A stretch of 64,000 nt of DNA from JAOPZW01 sp963764585. Its GTDB lineage: Bacteria; Actinomycetota; Thermoleophilia; Solirubrobacterales; Solirubrobacteraceae. The translations under genes and the position numbers were made by a program. Shown in pieces: positions 26,940-35,447 of the stretch. Position 1 is the first letter of the stretch. Each line of letters begins with the position of its first letter. The notes below the pieces were generated by a model that did not search any database, had not been told where the DNA came from, and saw only the letters and a program-made list of their open reading frames with translations. The stretch spans positions 1 to 64,000 of the forward strand of contig CAVXTB010000006.1 of assembly GCA_963764585.1 (NCBI GenBank), given 5' to 3'.

Positions 26940-27212
26940 ATGAGTCGTTCCAGCAAGAAGGGGCCGTGGGTCGAGGAGCGCCTGATGGCGCGCATCGAGG
27001 CCATGAACACCGCCAACCAGCGCCAGATGGTCAAGACCTGGTCGCGCACCTCGACGATCTTCCCCGAGATGGTCGGGCACACGATCGCCGTGCACGACGG
27101 GCGCAAGCACGTGCCGGTGTTCGTGAGCGAGTCGATGGTCGGCCACAAGCTCGGCGAGTTCGCGCCGACGCGCACCTACCGCGGCCACGCAGACACCGGG
27201 AAGCGCCGATGA
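26940..27212 (+). CDS. rpsS: 30S ribosomal protein S19
   Basis: This 90-residue S19 of the 30S head has MSRSSKKGPWVEERLMARI, then KTWSRTSTIFPEMVGHTIAVHDGRK and FVSESMVGHKLGEFAPTRTYRGH. Length is normal. Its stop overlaps the ATG of the extended rplV by 4 bases (ATGA). Confidence 0.98.
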   Translation: MSRSSKKGPWVEERLMARIEAMNTANQRQMVKTWSRTSTIFPEMVGHTIAVHDGRKHVPVFVSESMVGHKLGEFAPTRTYRGHADTGKRR

Positions 27213-27877
27213 CGGACGAGACACCCAAGGACGAAGAGATCGCGGAGACGCCCGAGGCGGAGCTCGACCCCACGGCGGCCGACGAGGCCGCCGTGGACGC
27301 GGCTGCCGAGGAGGAGCAGGACGACGTCCTCGACGAGGAGCCCGAGGCGGAGGCGGACGAGGAGCCCGAGGCGGAGGCGGACGAGGAGCCCGAGGCCGAA
27401 GAGGAGCCCGTCGCGAAGGAGGAGCCCGTCGCGGAGGAGCAGCCCAAGCCGCGCCGCCGCCGCTCGCGCAGGGCCGCCGAGCCCGCCGAGGAGCCCGCTC
27501 CCAAGGCGGCCCGCAAGCCGCTGGCGCCGGGCGAGCGCGTCCTCGTGCGCGCCCAGGCCAAGTACGTTCGGACCTCCGCGCGCAAGGCGCGGCTGGTCTG
27601 CGATCACATCCGCGGCAAGTCGGTGCAGGACGCGCGCGCGATCCTCGCCCACACGCCGCGCGCCGTCGCGCGCGACTGGAGCAAGCTGCTCGAGTCCGCC
27701 GTCGCCAATGCCGAGCACAACCACGAGCTTCTCGGCGACGACCTGCGCATCGCCGCGGTCACCGCCGACGAGGGGCCGACGCTCAAGCGCTACCGCCCGC
27801 GCGCCATGGGCCGTGCGACGCGCATCCGCAAGCGCACGAGCCACCTCACGATCATGCTCACGCCGAAGGAGTCCTGA
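27209..27877 (+). CDS. rplV: 50S ribosomal protein L22 with long acidic N-terminal extension
   Basis: The C-terminal part, about residues 112-222, is a normal L22: AQAKYVRTSARKARLVCDHI, LESAVANAEHNHELLGDDL, and the tunnel hairpin end with RYRPRAMGRATRIRKRTSHL. Residues 1-75 are an acidic extension rich in Glu, Ala and Pro with DEEPEAEA repeats (24-bp DNA units at 27332-27403) and an EEPVA repeat. A basic RRRRSRR patch follows at about 82-88. The ATG at 27209 overlaps the rpsS stop, and no other good start lies before the core, so the extension should be translated. L22 lines the exit tunnel; what the tail does is unknown. Confidence 0.95.
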   Translation: MTDETPKDEEIAETPEAELDPTAADEAAVDAAAEEEQDDVLDEEPEAEADEEPEAEADEEPEAEEEPVAKEEPVAEEQPKPRRRRSRRAAEPAEEPAPKAARKPLAPGERVLVRAQAKYVRTSARKARLVCDHIRGKSVQDARAILAHTPRAVARDWSKLLESAVANAEHNHELLGDDLRIAAVTADEGPTLKRYRPRAMGRATRIRKRTSHLTIMLTPKES

Positions 27878-28815
27878 TGGGACAGAAGGTTCATCCCGAG
27901 TCGATGCGCGTGGGCTACATCCACGACTGGAAGTCCAACTGGTTCACCGAGCGCGACTTCGGCGACTACCTCGCCGAGGACGTCGCGATCCGCAACCACA
28001 TCGTCGGCAAGCTCTCCCACGCGGGCCTGTCCGACATCACGATCCGCAAGGACGCCAACGAGGTGGAGGTCAACATCCACACCGCGCGCCCGGGCATCGT
28101 GATCGGCAAGTCCGGCACCGAGGTCGACGCCCTGCGCAAGGACCTGCACCGGATGACGCGCAAGCAGATCAAGGTCAACATCCTCGAGATCAAGCGCCCG
28201 GAGCTGGACGCCAACCTCGTGGCGCAGTCGATCGCCGAGCAGCTGCGCAACCGCGTCGCCTTCCGCCGCGCGATGAAGCGCGCGCTCACCAGCGCGATGC
28301 GCTCGGGCGCCAAGGGCTGCAAGGTCCAGGTCTCCGGCCGCCTGGGCGGCGCGGAGATGGCGCGCACCGAGAGCTACTCCGACGGCCGCGTGCCGCTGCA
28401 CACGATGCGCGCCGACATCGACTACGGCTTCTATGAGGCCATCACGACGTTCGGCCGCATCGGCGTCAAGTGCTGGATCAACAAGGGCGAGATCATGCCC
28501 GAGGGCTACACCGGCGCCGACCTCACCGAGATGGAGGCCCCGCAGCAGGCCCGCGACGGCGGCGGCGGCGACGACCGCGGCCGTGGCCGCGGCCGTGGCG
28601 ATCGCGGCGACCGCGACGGCGGTGGCCGTGGGCGCGGCGGCGGTCGGGGCCGCGGGCCGGGTGGCCCCGGCGGGCCTGGCGGCGGCCGCGGCGGTGGCTT
28701 CGGTGGCGGTCGCGGCGGCGGCGGTGGCCGTGGCGGCGGCGGTGGCCGTGGCGGTGGCGGTGGCGGTGGCGGTGGCGGTGGCGGTGGCCGGGGCCCGCAG
28801 GGAGGTGGGCGCTAA
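27877..28815 (+). CDS. rpsC: 30S ribosomal protein S3 with Gly/Arg-rich C-terminal tail
   Basis: Residues 1-220 are a standard S3: MGQKVHPESMRVGYIHDWKSNW, the KH domain with RPGIVIGKSGTEVDALRKDL, and VSGRLGGAEMARTESYSDGR then GVKCWINKGEIMPEGY. S3 forms the mRNA entry site and helicase region. From about residue 222 a tail of about 90 residues follows, first RGRGRGRGDRGDRD-like, then RGG and almost pure Gly repeats encoded by GGTGGC hexamers (28735-28795). Such tails resemble RNA-binding RGG boxes. It overlaps rplV by one base (TGATG). Confidence 0.96.
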   Translation: MGQKVHPESMRVGYIHDWKSNWFTERDFGDYLAEDVAIRNHIVGKLSHAGLSDITIRKDANEVEVNIHTARPGIVIGKSGTEVDALRKDLHRMTRKQIKVNILEIKRPELDANLVAQSIAEQLRNRVAFRRAMKRALTSAMRSGAKGCKVQVSGRLGGAEMARTESYSDGRVPLHTMRADIDYGFYEAITTFGRIGVKCWINKGEIMPEGYTGADLTEMEAPQQARDGGGGDDRGRGRGRGDRGDRDGGGRGRGGGRGRGPGGPGGPGGGRGGGFGGGRGGGGGRGGGGGRGGGGGGGGGGGGGRGPQGGGR

Positions 28816-29229
28816 GTGCTCGCTCCCAAGCGCGTCAAGCACCGCAAGGTCCACCGCGGGCGCCGCGCCGGGCTCTCGCGCGGCCAGACGACCGTGCAGT
28901 TCGGCGAGTACGGGCTCAAGGCGCTCGAGGCCGGTTGGCTGACCAACCGCCAGATCGAGGCCGCCCGTATCGCGATGACCCGCAAGATCAAGCGTGGCGG
29001 GAAGGTGTGGATCAACGTCTTCCCCGACAAGAGCTACACCAAGAAGCCCGCCGAGACCCGTATGGGCTCCGGCAAGGGCTCGCCCGAGGGCTGGGTCTGC
29101 GTCGTCAAGCCGGGCCGCGTCATGTTCGAGCTGGCCGGCGTGCCCGAGCCGCTCGCGCGCGAGGCCATCCGCCTGGCCGGCCGCAAGCTGCCGCTGAAGT
29201 CGAAGTTCGTCCTGCGCGAGGAGGCGTGA
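28816..29229 (+). CDS. rplP: 50S ribosomal protein L16
   Basis: This 137-residue L16 acts near the A-site tRNA elbow. It has MLAPKRVKHRKVHRGRRAGLS, the FGEYGLKALEAGWLTNRQIEAARIAMTR core, then VWINVFPDKSYTKKPAETRMG and the loop GSGKGSPEGWV, whose Arg is hydroxylated in some bacteria. The GTG start follows the rpsC stop immediately; it overlaps rpmC by one base. Confidence 0.97.
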   Translation: MLAPKRVKHRKVHRGRRAGLSRGQTTVQFGEYGLKALEAGWLTNRQIEAARIAMTRKIKRGGKVWINVFPDKSYTKKPAETRMGSGKGSPEGWVCVVKPGRVMFELAGVPEPLAREAIRLAGRKLPLKSKFVLREEA

Positions 29230-29435
29230 TGGACGCCAAGGAGCTGCGCGACCTGCGCGACGACGAGCTCGAGGAGCACATCAAGACCGCCCGCCGCGAG
29301 GTCTTCGGCCTGCGCTTCCAGCTCGCCACCGGCGAGCTCGAGAACACCGCCGGCGTCGGCACCGCCAAGCGCGACCTTGCGCGCGCCCTCACCGTCGCCC
29401 GCGAGCGCGGCCTGAACACCCACGAGATCCGATAG
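29229..29435 (+). CDS. rpmC: 50S ribosomal protein L29
   Basis: This 68-residue two-helix protein sits by the exit tunnel next to L23. It reads MDAKELRDLRDDELEEHIKT, REVFGLRFQLATGELENTAG, and KRDLARALTVARERG, all typical of L29. The start is coupled to rplP by TGATG. It is 5 bases before rpsQ. Confidence 0.96.
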   Translation: MDAKELRDLRDDELEEHIKTARREVFGLRFQLATGELENTAGVGTAKRDLARALTVARERGLNTHEIR

Positions 29436-29440
29436 ACGCC

Positions 29441-30097
29441 ATGGCTGATCAAGAGAACCCCGAGACCGAGGCCGAGGAGACCCCCGAGGCGACTCCCGAG
29501 GAGGCGGCCCCCGAGGCCGCTGCCCAGGAGGCTGCGCCGGAGGCCGCCGCCGCGGAGCCTGCCGCCGCGGAGCCCGCTGCGGAGGAGCCCACGGCCGAGG
29601 CCGCAGAGCCTGCTGCCGCCGCCGCGGAGCCCCCCGCCCCGCCGGCGCCGGGCCCCCCACCCGCCACGCCCAAGGAGCGCAAGGTCGCCGCCCGCGCGCG
29701 CCGCGGCACCCGCCGCCCGGCGACGCCGGAGGAGCGCGCGGAGCTGCGCCGCCAGAAGGCCGCCGCCCGCACCCGCCGCCGCGCCAGCGAGAAGGCCAAG
29801 CGCGCCGCCGCCGCCAAGGGCGAGGGCACGCCGGCGCCAGAGCACGGCCCCGGATCGCCGAAGGTCCGCCTCGGCAAGGTCGTCTCCGACAAGGCCGACA
29901 AGACGATCACCGTGCGCATCGACGTCGCGCATCGTCATCGCCGCTATCAGAAGATCATCCGCACCTCGAGCACCCTGCACGCCCACGACGAGGCCAACGA
30001 CGCTCATGAGGGCGACCTCGTGCGCGTCGTCGAGTCGCGTCCGATGAGCCGGACGAAGCGCTGGCGGCTGGTCGAGATCCTGGAGCGTGCGAAGTGA
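29441..30097 (+). CDS. rpsQ: 30S ribosomal protein S17 with long N-terminal extension
   Basis: The C-terminal 78 residues (from about 141: KVRLGKVVSDKADKTITVRI, RHRRYQKIIRTSSTLHAHDE, VVESRPMSRTKRWRLVEIL) are a complete S17. Residues 1-75 form a Glu/Ala/Pro-rich acidic region of EAAPEAAA-type repeats, and residues 77-126 a strongly basic segment (RKVAARARRGTRRP, LRRQKAAARTRRRASEK). A normal S17 has 80-90 residues, so the protein is about 2.5 times the usual size. The ATG at 29441 with the 5-base gap after rpmC favours translation of the whole frame, though an internal start cannot be excluded. Confidence 0.93.
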   Translation: MADQENPETEAEETPEATPEEAAPEAAAQEAAPEAAAAEPAAAEPAAEEPTAEAAEPAAAAAEPPAPPAPGPPPATPKERKVAARARRGTRRPATPEERAELRRQKAAARTRRRASEKAKRAAAAKGEGTPAPEHGPGSPKVRLGKVVSDKADKTITVRIDVAHRHRRYQKIIRTSSTLHAHDEANDAHEGDLVRVVESRPMSRTKRWRLVEILERAK

Positions 30098-30462
30098 TCC
30101 AGAACGAGACCCGGCTGAAGGTCGCCGACAACACGGGCGCGCGCGAGATCCTCTGCATCCGCATCCAGGGCGGCTCGCGCCGGCGCTACGCCGGCATCGG
30201 CGACGTGATCACCGCCACCGTCAAGCAGGCCAACCCGCAGGGCACGGTCAAGAAGGGCGAGGTCGTCAAGGCCGTCGTCGTACGCACGAAGAAGGAGTTC
30301 GGGCGCGAGGACGGCACCTACATCGCGTTCGACGAGAACGCCGCGGTGATCATCGACGCCCAGAACAACCCGCGCGGCACGCGCATCTTCGGCCCGGTCG
30401 CGCGCGAGCTGCGCGATCGCAACTTCATGAAGATCGTCTCGCTCGCGCCGGAGGTGTTGTAG
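30094..30462 (+). CDS. rplN: 50S ribosomal protein L14
   Basis: This 122-residue L14 lies at the subunit interface. It begins MIQNETRLKVADNTGAREIL and contains RRRYAGIGDVITATVKQA, VVRTKKEFGREDGTYIAFDENA and GTRIFGPVARELRDRNFMKI. The GTG start overlaps the rpsQ stop by 4 bases (GTGA). The length is exactly that of the family. Confidence 0.98.
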   Translation: MIQNETRLKVADNTGAREILCIRIQGGSRRRYAGIGDVITATVKQANPQGTVKKGEVVKAVVVRTKKEFGREDGTYIAFDENAAVIIDAQNNPRGTRIFGPVARELRDRNFMKIVSLAPEVL

Positions 30463-30467
30463 CTACC

Positions 30468-30800
30468 ATGGCTCTCAAGATCCGTCGCGACGACGAGGTC
30501 GTCGTCATCAGCGGCAAGGACCGCGGCAAGACCGGCCGGGTCCTGCGCGTGGACCCGAAGAAGTCCAAGGTCTTCGTCGAGGGTCTGAACATCGTCAAGC
30601 GCCACCAGCGCCCCCAGCAGGTCTCCGGCGCCCAGCGGGCCGAGACCGTGGGCGGCGTGATCGAGAAGGAAGGCCCGATCCACATCTCCAACGTCATGCT
30701 CATCGACCCCAAGGACAAGAAGCCCACGCGCGTCGGCGTCGAGCGCGAGGGTGGGGGACGCATGCGCGTGACGCGGCGATCGAACACGAAGATCGACTGA
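30468..30800 (+). CDS. rplX: 50S ribosomal protein L24
   Basis: This 110-residue L24, an assembly initiator, has the KOW motif RRDDEVVVISGKDRGKTGRV, followed by GLNIVKRHQRPQQVSGAQRA and IHISNVMLIDPKDKKPTRVG. It begins at ATG 30468, 5 bases after rplN, and overlaps rplE by one base (TGATG). Confidence 0.97.
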   Translation: MALKIRRDDEVVVISGKDRGKTGRVLRVDPKKSKVFVEGLNIVKRHQRPQQVSGAQRAETVGGVIEKEGPIHISNVMLIDPKDKKPTRVGVEREGGGRMRVTRRSNTKID

Positions 30801-31387
30801 TGGCACGCCTCAAGGACCACTACAACGACGAGATTCGCCAGCAGCTCATCGAGCGCTTCGGCTACTCGAGCGCGATGCAGGCGCCGCGGATCCAGAAGAT
30901 CACGCTGAACATGGGCGTCGGCGACGCCAAGCAGGACACCAAGGTCCTCGAGGCGGCCACCGAGCAGCTCGCGACGATCGCCGGCCAGAAGCCCAGCGTG
31001 CGCCGCGCGCGCAAGTCGATCGCGCAGTTCAAGGTGCGCGAGGGCATGCCCGTCGGCGTGTCGGTGACGCTGCGCCGCGAGCGCGCCTACGAGTTCCTCG
31101 ATCGCCTGATGACGATCGCCATCCCGCGCATCCGCGACTTCCGCGGCCTGAAGCCCACGGCCTTCGACGGCCGCGGCAACTACTCGATGGGCGTGCGCGA
31201 GCAGATCATCTTCCCCGAGATCGACTACGACGCCGTCGACGCGATCCGCGGCCTCGACGTGACCATCACCACGAGCGCCAAGAGCGACGAGGAGGCCTAC
31301 GCGCTCCTCGAGGCCTTCGGCATGCCCTTCAGCCGCGAGGGCAACCCCTACGTGCAAGAGCAGTCCGAGAACGGAGAGAGCGCCTGA
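30800..31387 (+). CDS. rplE: 50S ribosomal protein L5
   Basis: This 195-residue L5 binds 5S rRNA and the P-site tRNA. It has APRIQKITLNMGVGDAKQDT, GQKPSVRRARKSIAQFKVREG, and FRGLKPTAFDGRGNYSMGVRE then EQIIFPEIDYDAV. The C-terminus ENPYVQ-like tail is slightly longer than usual. It is coupled to rplX and rpsN by single-base overlaps. Confidence 0.98.
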   Translation: MARLKDHYNDEIRQQLIERFGYSSAMQAPRIQKITLNMGVGDAKQDTKVLEAATEQLATIAGQKPSVRRARKSIAQFKVREGMPVGVSVTLRRERAYEFLDRLMTIAIPRIRDFRGLKPTAFDGRGNYSMGVREQIIFPEIDYDAVDAIRGLDVTITTSAKSDEEAYALLEAFGMPFSREGNPYVQEQSENGESA

Positions 31388-31572
31388 TGGCGAAGACTTC
31401 GCAGCGCGTTCGCCAGGCGCGCGGTTCCAAGTACAAGACCCGGGAGTACACCCGCTGCCGGCGCTGTGGCCGCGCGCGCTCGGTGTACAAGAAGTTCGAG
31501 GTGTGCCGTATCTGCCTGCGCGAGCTCGCGCACAACGGCTACATCCCCGGGATGACGAAGAGCTCCTGGTAG
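31387..31572 (+). CDS. rpsN: 30S ribosomal protein S14, type Z
   Basis: This 61-residue zinc-binding form of S14 has Cys24, Cys27, Cys40 and Cys43 in RCRRCGRARSVYKKFEVCRIC, all four zinc ligands intact, and ends LAHNGYIPGMTKSSW. It is the short (type Z) version found in many Firmicutes and actinobacteria. Its ATG overlaps the rplE TGA (TGATG). Confidence 0.97.
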   Translation: MAKTSQRVRQARGSKYKTREYTRCRRCGRARSVYKKFEVCRICLRELAHNGYIPGMTKSSW

Positions 31573-31577
31573 TCCGC

Positions 31578-31985
31578 ATGTCCATGACCGACCCCATCGC
31601 CGATTTCCTCACCCGCGTGCGCAACGGCATCACGGCCGCGCACGAGGAGGTCGAGATCCCGTCGAGCAAGCTCAAGCGCGAGATGGCCCGCATCCTCAAG
31701 GAGCAGGGCTACATCCGCGACTTCGCGATCGAGGCGCCCACGGCCGACCACCCGGGCGAGCTCATCCGCGTGACGCTCAAGTACACCGACGAGCGCCGCT
31801 CGGCGATCACCGGCCTGAAGCGCGTGTCGCGCCCCGGCCAGCGCACCTACGTCGGCCACACGGAGATCCCCAAGGTGCTCGGCGGCATGGGGACGGCGAT
31901 CGTGTCCACGTCGAGAGGCGTGATGACCGGCCACGAGGCCCGCGACGCGGGCGTCGGCGGCGAGGTCGTCGCGCACGTGTGGTGA
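31578..31985 (+). CDS. rpsH: 30S ribosomal protein S8
   Basis: This 135-residue S8 binds helix 21 of 16S rRNA. It reads MTDPIADFLTRVRNGITAAHEEVEIPSSK in pieces, LKRVSRPGQRTYVGHTEIPKVLGGMGTAI and GVMTGHEARDAGVGGEVVAHVW; the STSRG loop precedes the last segment. I took ATG 31578; ATG 31584 (MTDPIADF) is closer to the usual N-terminus and equally good. Confidence 0.97.
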   Translation: MSMTDPIADFLTRVRNGITAAHEEVEIPSSKLKREMARILKEQGYIRDFAIEAPTADHPGELIRVTLKYTDERRSAITGLKRVSRPGQRTYVGHTEIPKVLGGMGTAIVSTSRGVMTGHEARDAGVGGEVVAHVW

Positions 31986-31992
31986 TCCGCGC

Positions 31993-32526
31993 ATGAGTCG
32001 AATCGGCAAGAAGCCCATTTCCGTCCCCTCGGGCGTGACCGTCTCGATCGAGACCGAGCTCGTGCGCGTCAACGGTCCCAAGGGCGAGCTGACCGAGCGC
32101 ATCCCGCGCGCCATCGCCGTCGAGCAGGAGGGCGAGGAGGTCCTCGTCAAGCGCCCGACCGATCGCCCCGAGCACCGCGCCCTGCACGGCCTCACGCGCT
32201 CGCTGGTCTTCAACATGGTCGAGGGCGTCACCAACGGCTTCGAGAAGCGCCTCGAGATCCAGGGCGTCGGCTATCGCGCGCAGCTCAAGGGCAAGGACCT
32301 CGAGCTCGCGCTGGGCTACTCGCATCCGGTGCCGATCAAGGCGCCGGACGGCATCGAGTTCGAGGTGCCCCAGCCCACGCGCGTCGTCGTCAGAGGGATC
32401 TCCAAGCAGCAGGTCGGCGAGATCGCCGCGTTCATCCGCAAGCAGCGCCCGCCGGAGCCCTACAAGGGCAAGGGCATCCGCTACGAGGGCGAGTACGTGG
32501 CCCGAAAGGTCGGTAAGCGGGCATGA
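31993..32526 (+). CDS. rplF: 50S ribosomal protein L6
   Basis: This 177-residue L6 has two homologous domains and binds the sarcin-ricin region. MSRIGKKPISVPSGVTVSIE opens it, VEGVTNGFEKRLEIQGVGYRAQ marks the second domain, and the C-terminus PPEPYKGKGIRYEGEYVARKVGKRA is diagnostic. It overlaps rplR by 4 bases. Confidence 0.98.
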   Translation: MSRIGKKPISVPSGVTVSIETELVRVNGPKGELTERIPRAIAVEQEGEEVLVKRPTDRPEHRALHGLTRSLVFNMVEGVTNGFEKRLEIQGVGYRAQLKGKDLELALGYSHPVPIKAPDGIEFEVPQPTRVVVRGISKQQVGEIAAFIRKQRPPEPYKGKGIRYEGEYVARKVGKRA

Positions 32527-32872
32527 CCGTCGTCACCAAGCCCCAGGCGCGGCTCAAGCGCCGCCACCGCGTCCGCGCGAAGGTCGTCGGCACGGCCGAG
32601 CGCCCACGCATCTCGGTGTTCCGCTCCAACCGCGGCATCCACGCGCAGCTCGTCGACGACGTGGCCGGGCGCACCCTTGCCGCCGTCACCTGGACGGAGA
32701 CCGACCTGCGCGGCCTCAAGCCGCTCGAGCAGGCCGGCAAGGCGGGCGAGCGGCTGGCCGAGCGCGCGAAGGCCGCCGGCGTCGAGGCCGCGGTGTTCGA
32801 CCGCGGCGGCTACCGCTACCACGGAAGGGTCAAGGCGTTCGCCGAGGGCGTGCGCGAAGGAGGCTTGAAGGT

Positions 32873-32876
<4 letters not shown>
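32523..32876 (+). CDS. rplR: 50S ribosomal protein L18
   Basis: This 117-residue 5S-rRNA-binding protein has LKRRHRVRAKVVGTAERPRI, SVFRSNRGIHAQLVDDVAGRTL, and EAAVFDRGGYRYHGRVKAFAEGVREGGLKV. The start overlaps rplF (ATGA) and the end overlaps rpsE (4 bases). Confidence 0.98.
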
Positions 32877-33510
<634 letters not shown>

Positions 33511-33514
<4 letters not shown>

Positions 33515-33678
33515 AGGTGACGCAGGTCAAGAGCCGCAACGGCGCCGACCGCCGGCAGATCGACACGCTGCGCTCGCTCGGGCTGCGACGGATCGGCCAC
33601 ACGGTCGAGGTGAAGGACACCCCGCAGGCGCGCGGCATGGTGTATCGCGTGCGACACCTGGTGAAGATCGATGACTGA
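33511..33678 (+). CDS. rpmD: 50S ribosomal protein L30
   Basis: This 55-residue protein is too short to be found by length alone but is a clear L30: MKVTQVKSRNGADRRQIDTL, RSLGLRRIGHTVEVKDTPQA, RGMVYRVRHLVKIDD. The ATG overlaps the rpsE stop (ATGA) and its end overlaps rplO by 8 bases, as expected for the rpsE-rpmD-rplO order of the spc operon. Confidence 0.96.
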
Positions 33679-34150
33679 CTTCGGACTGCACACGCTCAAG
33701 CCGGCCCCCGGCAGCCGCAAGGCGCGCAAGCGCGTCGGGCGCGGCGAGGGCTCGGGCACGGGCAAGACGGCCGGTCGCGGCGAGAAGGGCTACGGCGCGC
33801 GCTCGGGCGCCAAGGACCGCGCCCGCTTCGAGGGCGGCCAGATGCCCATCCACATGCGGATGCGCAAGCTGCGCGGCCCGAACAAGAAGATGTCGATGCC
33901 CTTCGAGCCGTTCCGCACGCACACGCAGGCGGTCAACCTCAAGGACCTCGACGACCGCTTCGACTCCGGCGTCGAGGTGACGCTCGAGGCCCTGCGCGAG
34001 CACGGGCTGGGCAAGCGCAAGGGCATCCCCGTGAAGGTGCTGGCGAAGGGCGAGATCTCCAAGCCGCTGACGGTCCACGCGCACGCCTTCAGCGCCGCCG
34101 CGCGCGCGGCCATCGAGGCCGCCGGCGGGACCTGCACGCTGGTCGAGTAA
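33671..34150 (+). CDS. rplO: 50S ribosomal protein L15
   Basis: This 159-residue L15 has the extended basic N-terminal arm GSRKARKRVGRGEGSGTGKT, AGRGEKGYGARSGAKDRARF and EGGQMPIHMRMRKLRGPNKK. The globular end reads VLAKGEISKPLTVHAHAFSAAARAAIEAAGGTCTLVE in sequence. It is the last ribosomal gene before secY. Confidence 0.97.
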   Translation: MTDFGLHTLKPAPGSRKARKRVGRGEGSGTGKTAGRGEKGYGARSGAKDRARFEGGQMPIHMRMRKLRGPNKKMSMPFEPFRTHTQAVNLKDLDDRFDSGVEVTLEALREHGLGKRKGIPVKVLAKGEISKPLTVHAHAFSAAARAAIEAAGGTCTLVE

Positions 34151-34163
34151 CCTCAGTCGGCCG

Positions 34164-35432
34164 ATGCTGTCGACGATCCTCAGCGCCTTCACGGTCGCCG
34201 ATATCCGCAAGAAGCTCGCCTTCACGGCGGCGCTTCTGGCGCTCTATCGGCTGGGCTCGCACATCCCGGTGCCGGGGATCGACACGCAGGCCGTGGCGGA
34301 CGCCCAGAGCCAGTTCGGCGGCGGCGGGATCCTCAACCTGCTGAACACGTTCAGCGGCGGCGGGCTGTCGCGGATCGCGCTGTTCGCGCTGGGGATCATG
34401 CCGTACATCACGGCGTCGATCATCCTGCAGCTGCTGACGGTCGTCGTGCCGTCGCTGGAGAAGCTGCAGAAGGAGGGCGAGGTCGGCCAGGCGCGCATCA
34501 CGCAGTACACGCGCTATCTCACCGTCGGCCTGGCCTTCGCGCAGTCGATCGGCTACGTCTTCCTGTTCAGGAGCTTCGCCACGGGCAGCCAGCCGATCAT
34601 CCCGGACTTCGACACGCCGCACGTCTTCCTCATCGTCATCTCGCTGACGGCGGGCACGGTCCTGCTGATGTGGATGGGCGAGCTGATCACGCAGCGCGGC
34701 ATCGGCAACGGCATCTCGCTGATGATCTTCGCGTCGATCGTCGCGCGCTTCCCGCAGGGCATCCACGCGTGGTGGACGAACTCCGACCAGGTCTTCAAGG
34801 TCATGATGCCGTTCGTGGCCCTCGCCGTGGTCGCGGCGGTCGTCTTCATCCAGGAGGGCCAGCGGCGCATCCCGATCCAGTACGCCAAGCGCGTCATCGG
34901 GCGGCGCATGAGCGGCGGCGGCCAGACCTACCTGCCGCTGCGCGTCAACATGGCCGGCGTCATCCCGGTCATCTTCGCCGCCTCGATCATGGCCTTCCCG
35001 CCGACGGTCGGCCAGCTCATCCAGCAGCCGTGGGCCCAGGACGTCTCGACCTTCTTCAGCCCGTCGAAGGCGCCCTACCTCATCGGCGAGACGATCTTCA
35101 TCGTCCTCTTCACCTACTTCTACACGGCGGTCACCTTCAACCCGGTCGACCAGGCCGACAACCTCAAGAAGTACGGTGGCTTCATCCCCGGGGTGAGGCC
35201 AGGCCGTCCCACGGCCGAGTTCCTGGACCGGATCCTGGCGCGGCTGACCTTCCCGGGCGCCCTCTACCTGGCGGCGGTCGCGGCCCTTCCGACCCTGCTC
35301 ATCAACCAGACGAGTGCAAACTTCTACTTCGGCGGCACCTCGCTGCTCATCGTCGTCGGCGTTGCGCTGGATACGATGAAGCAGTTGGAGGCGCAGCTGA
35401 TGATGCGCAACTACGAGGGCTTCTTGAAGTAG
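34164..35432 (+). CDS. secY: protein translocase subunit SecY
   Basis: This 422-residue channel protein has ten membrane segments. It shows RKKLAFTAALLALYRLGSHIPVPGID, the plug region GGGGILNLLNTFSGGGLSRIALFALGIMPYI (in pieces), the cytosolic C4/C5 loops with GQRRIPIQYAKRVIGRRMSGG and LPLRVNMAGVIPVIFA, and a C-terminal MKQLEAQLMMRNYEGFLK. It exports unfolded proteins with SecE, SecG and SecA. It starts 13 bases after rplO. Confidence 0.97.
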   Translation: MLSTILSAFTVADIRKKLAFTAALLALYRLGSHIPVPGIDTQAVADAQSQFGGGGILNLLNTFSGGGLSRIALFALGIMPYITASIILQLLTVVVPSLEKLQKEGEVGQARITQYTRYLTVGLAFAQSIGYVFLFRSFATGSQPIIPDFDTPHVFLIVISLTAGTVLLMWMGELITQRGIGNGISLMIFASIVARFPQGIHAWWTNSDQVFKVMMPFVALAVVAAVVFIQEGQRRIPIQYAKRVIGRRMSGGGQTYLPLRVNMAGVIPVIFAASIMAFPPTVGQLIQQPWAQDVSTFFSPSKAPYLIGETIFIVLFTYFYTAVTFNPVDQADNLKKYGGFIPGVRPGRPTAEFLDRILARLTFPGALYLAAVAALPTLLINQTSANFYFGGTSLLIVVGVALDTMKQLEAQLMMRNYEGFLK

Positions 35433-35447
35433 GGTTCCCGCCTTCCG

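Noticed and set aside
28735..28800. Repeated GGTGGC units, CRISPR-like at first sight
   Set aside because: They are in-frame Gly codons of the S3 tail with no spacers; no CRISPR array or cas gene is present in the window.
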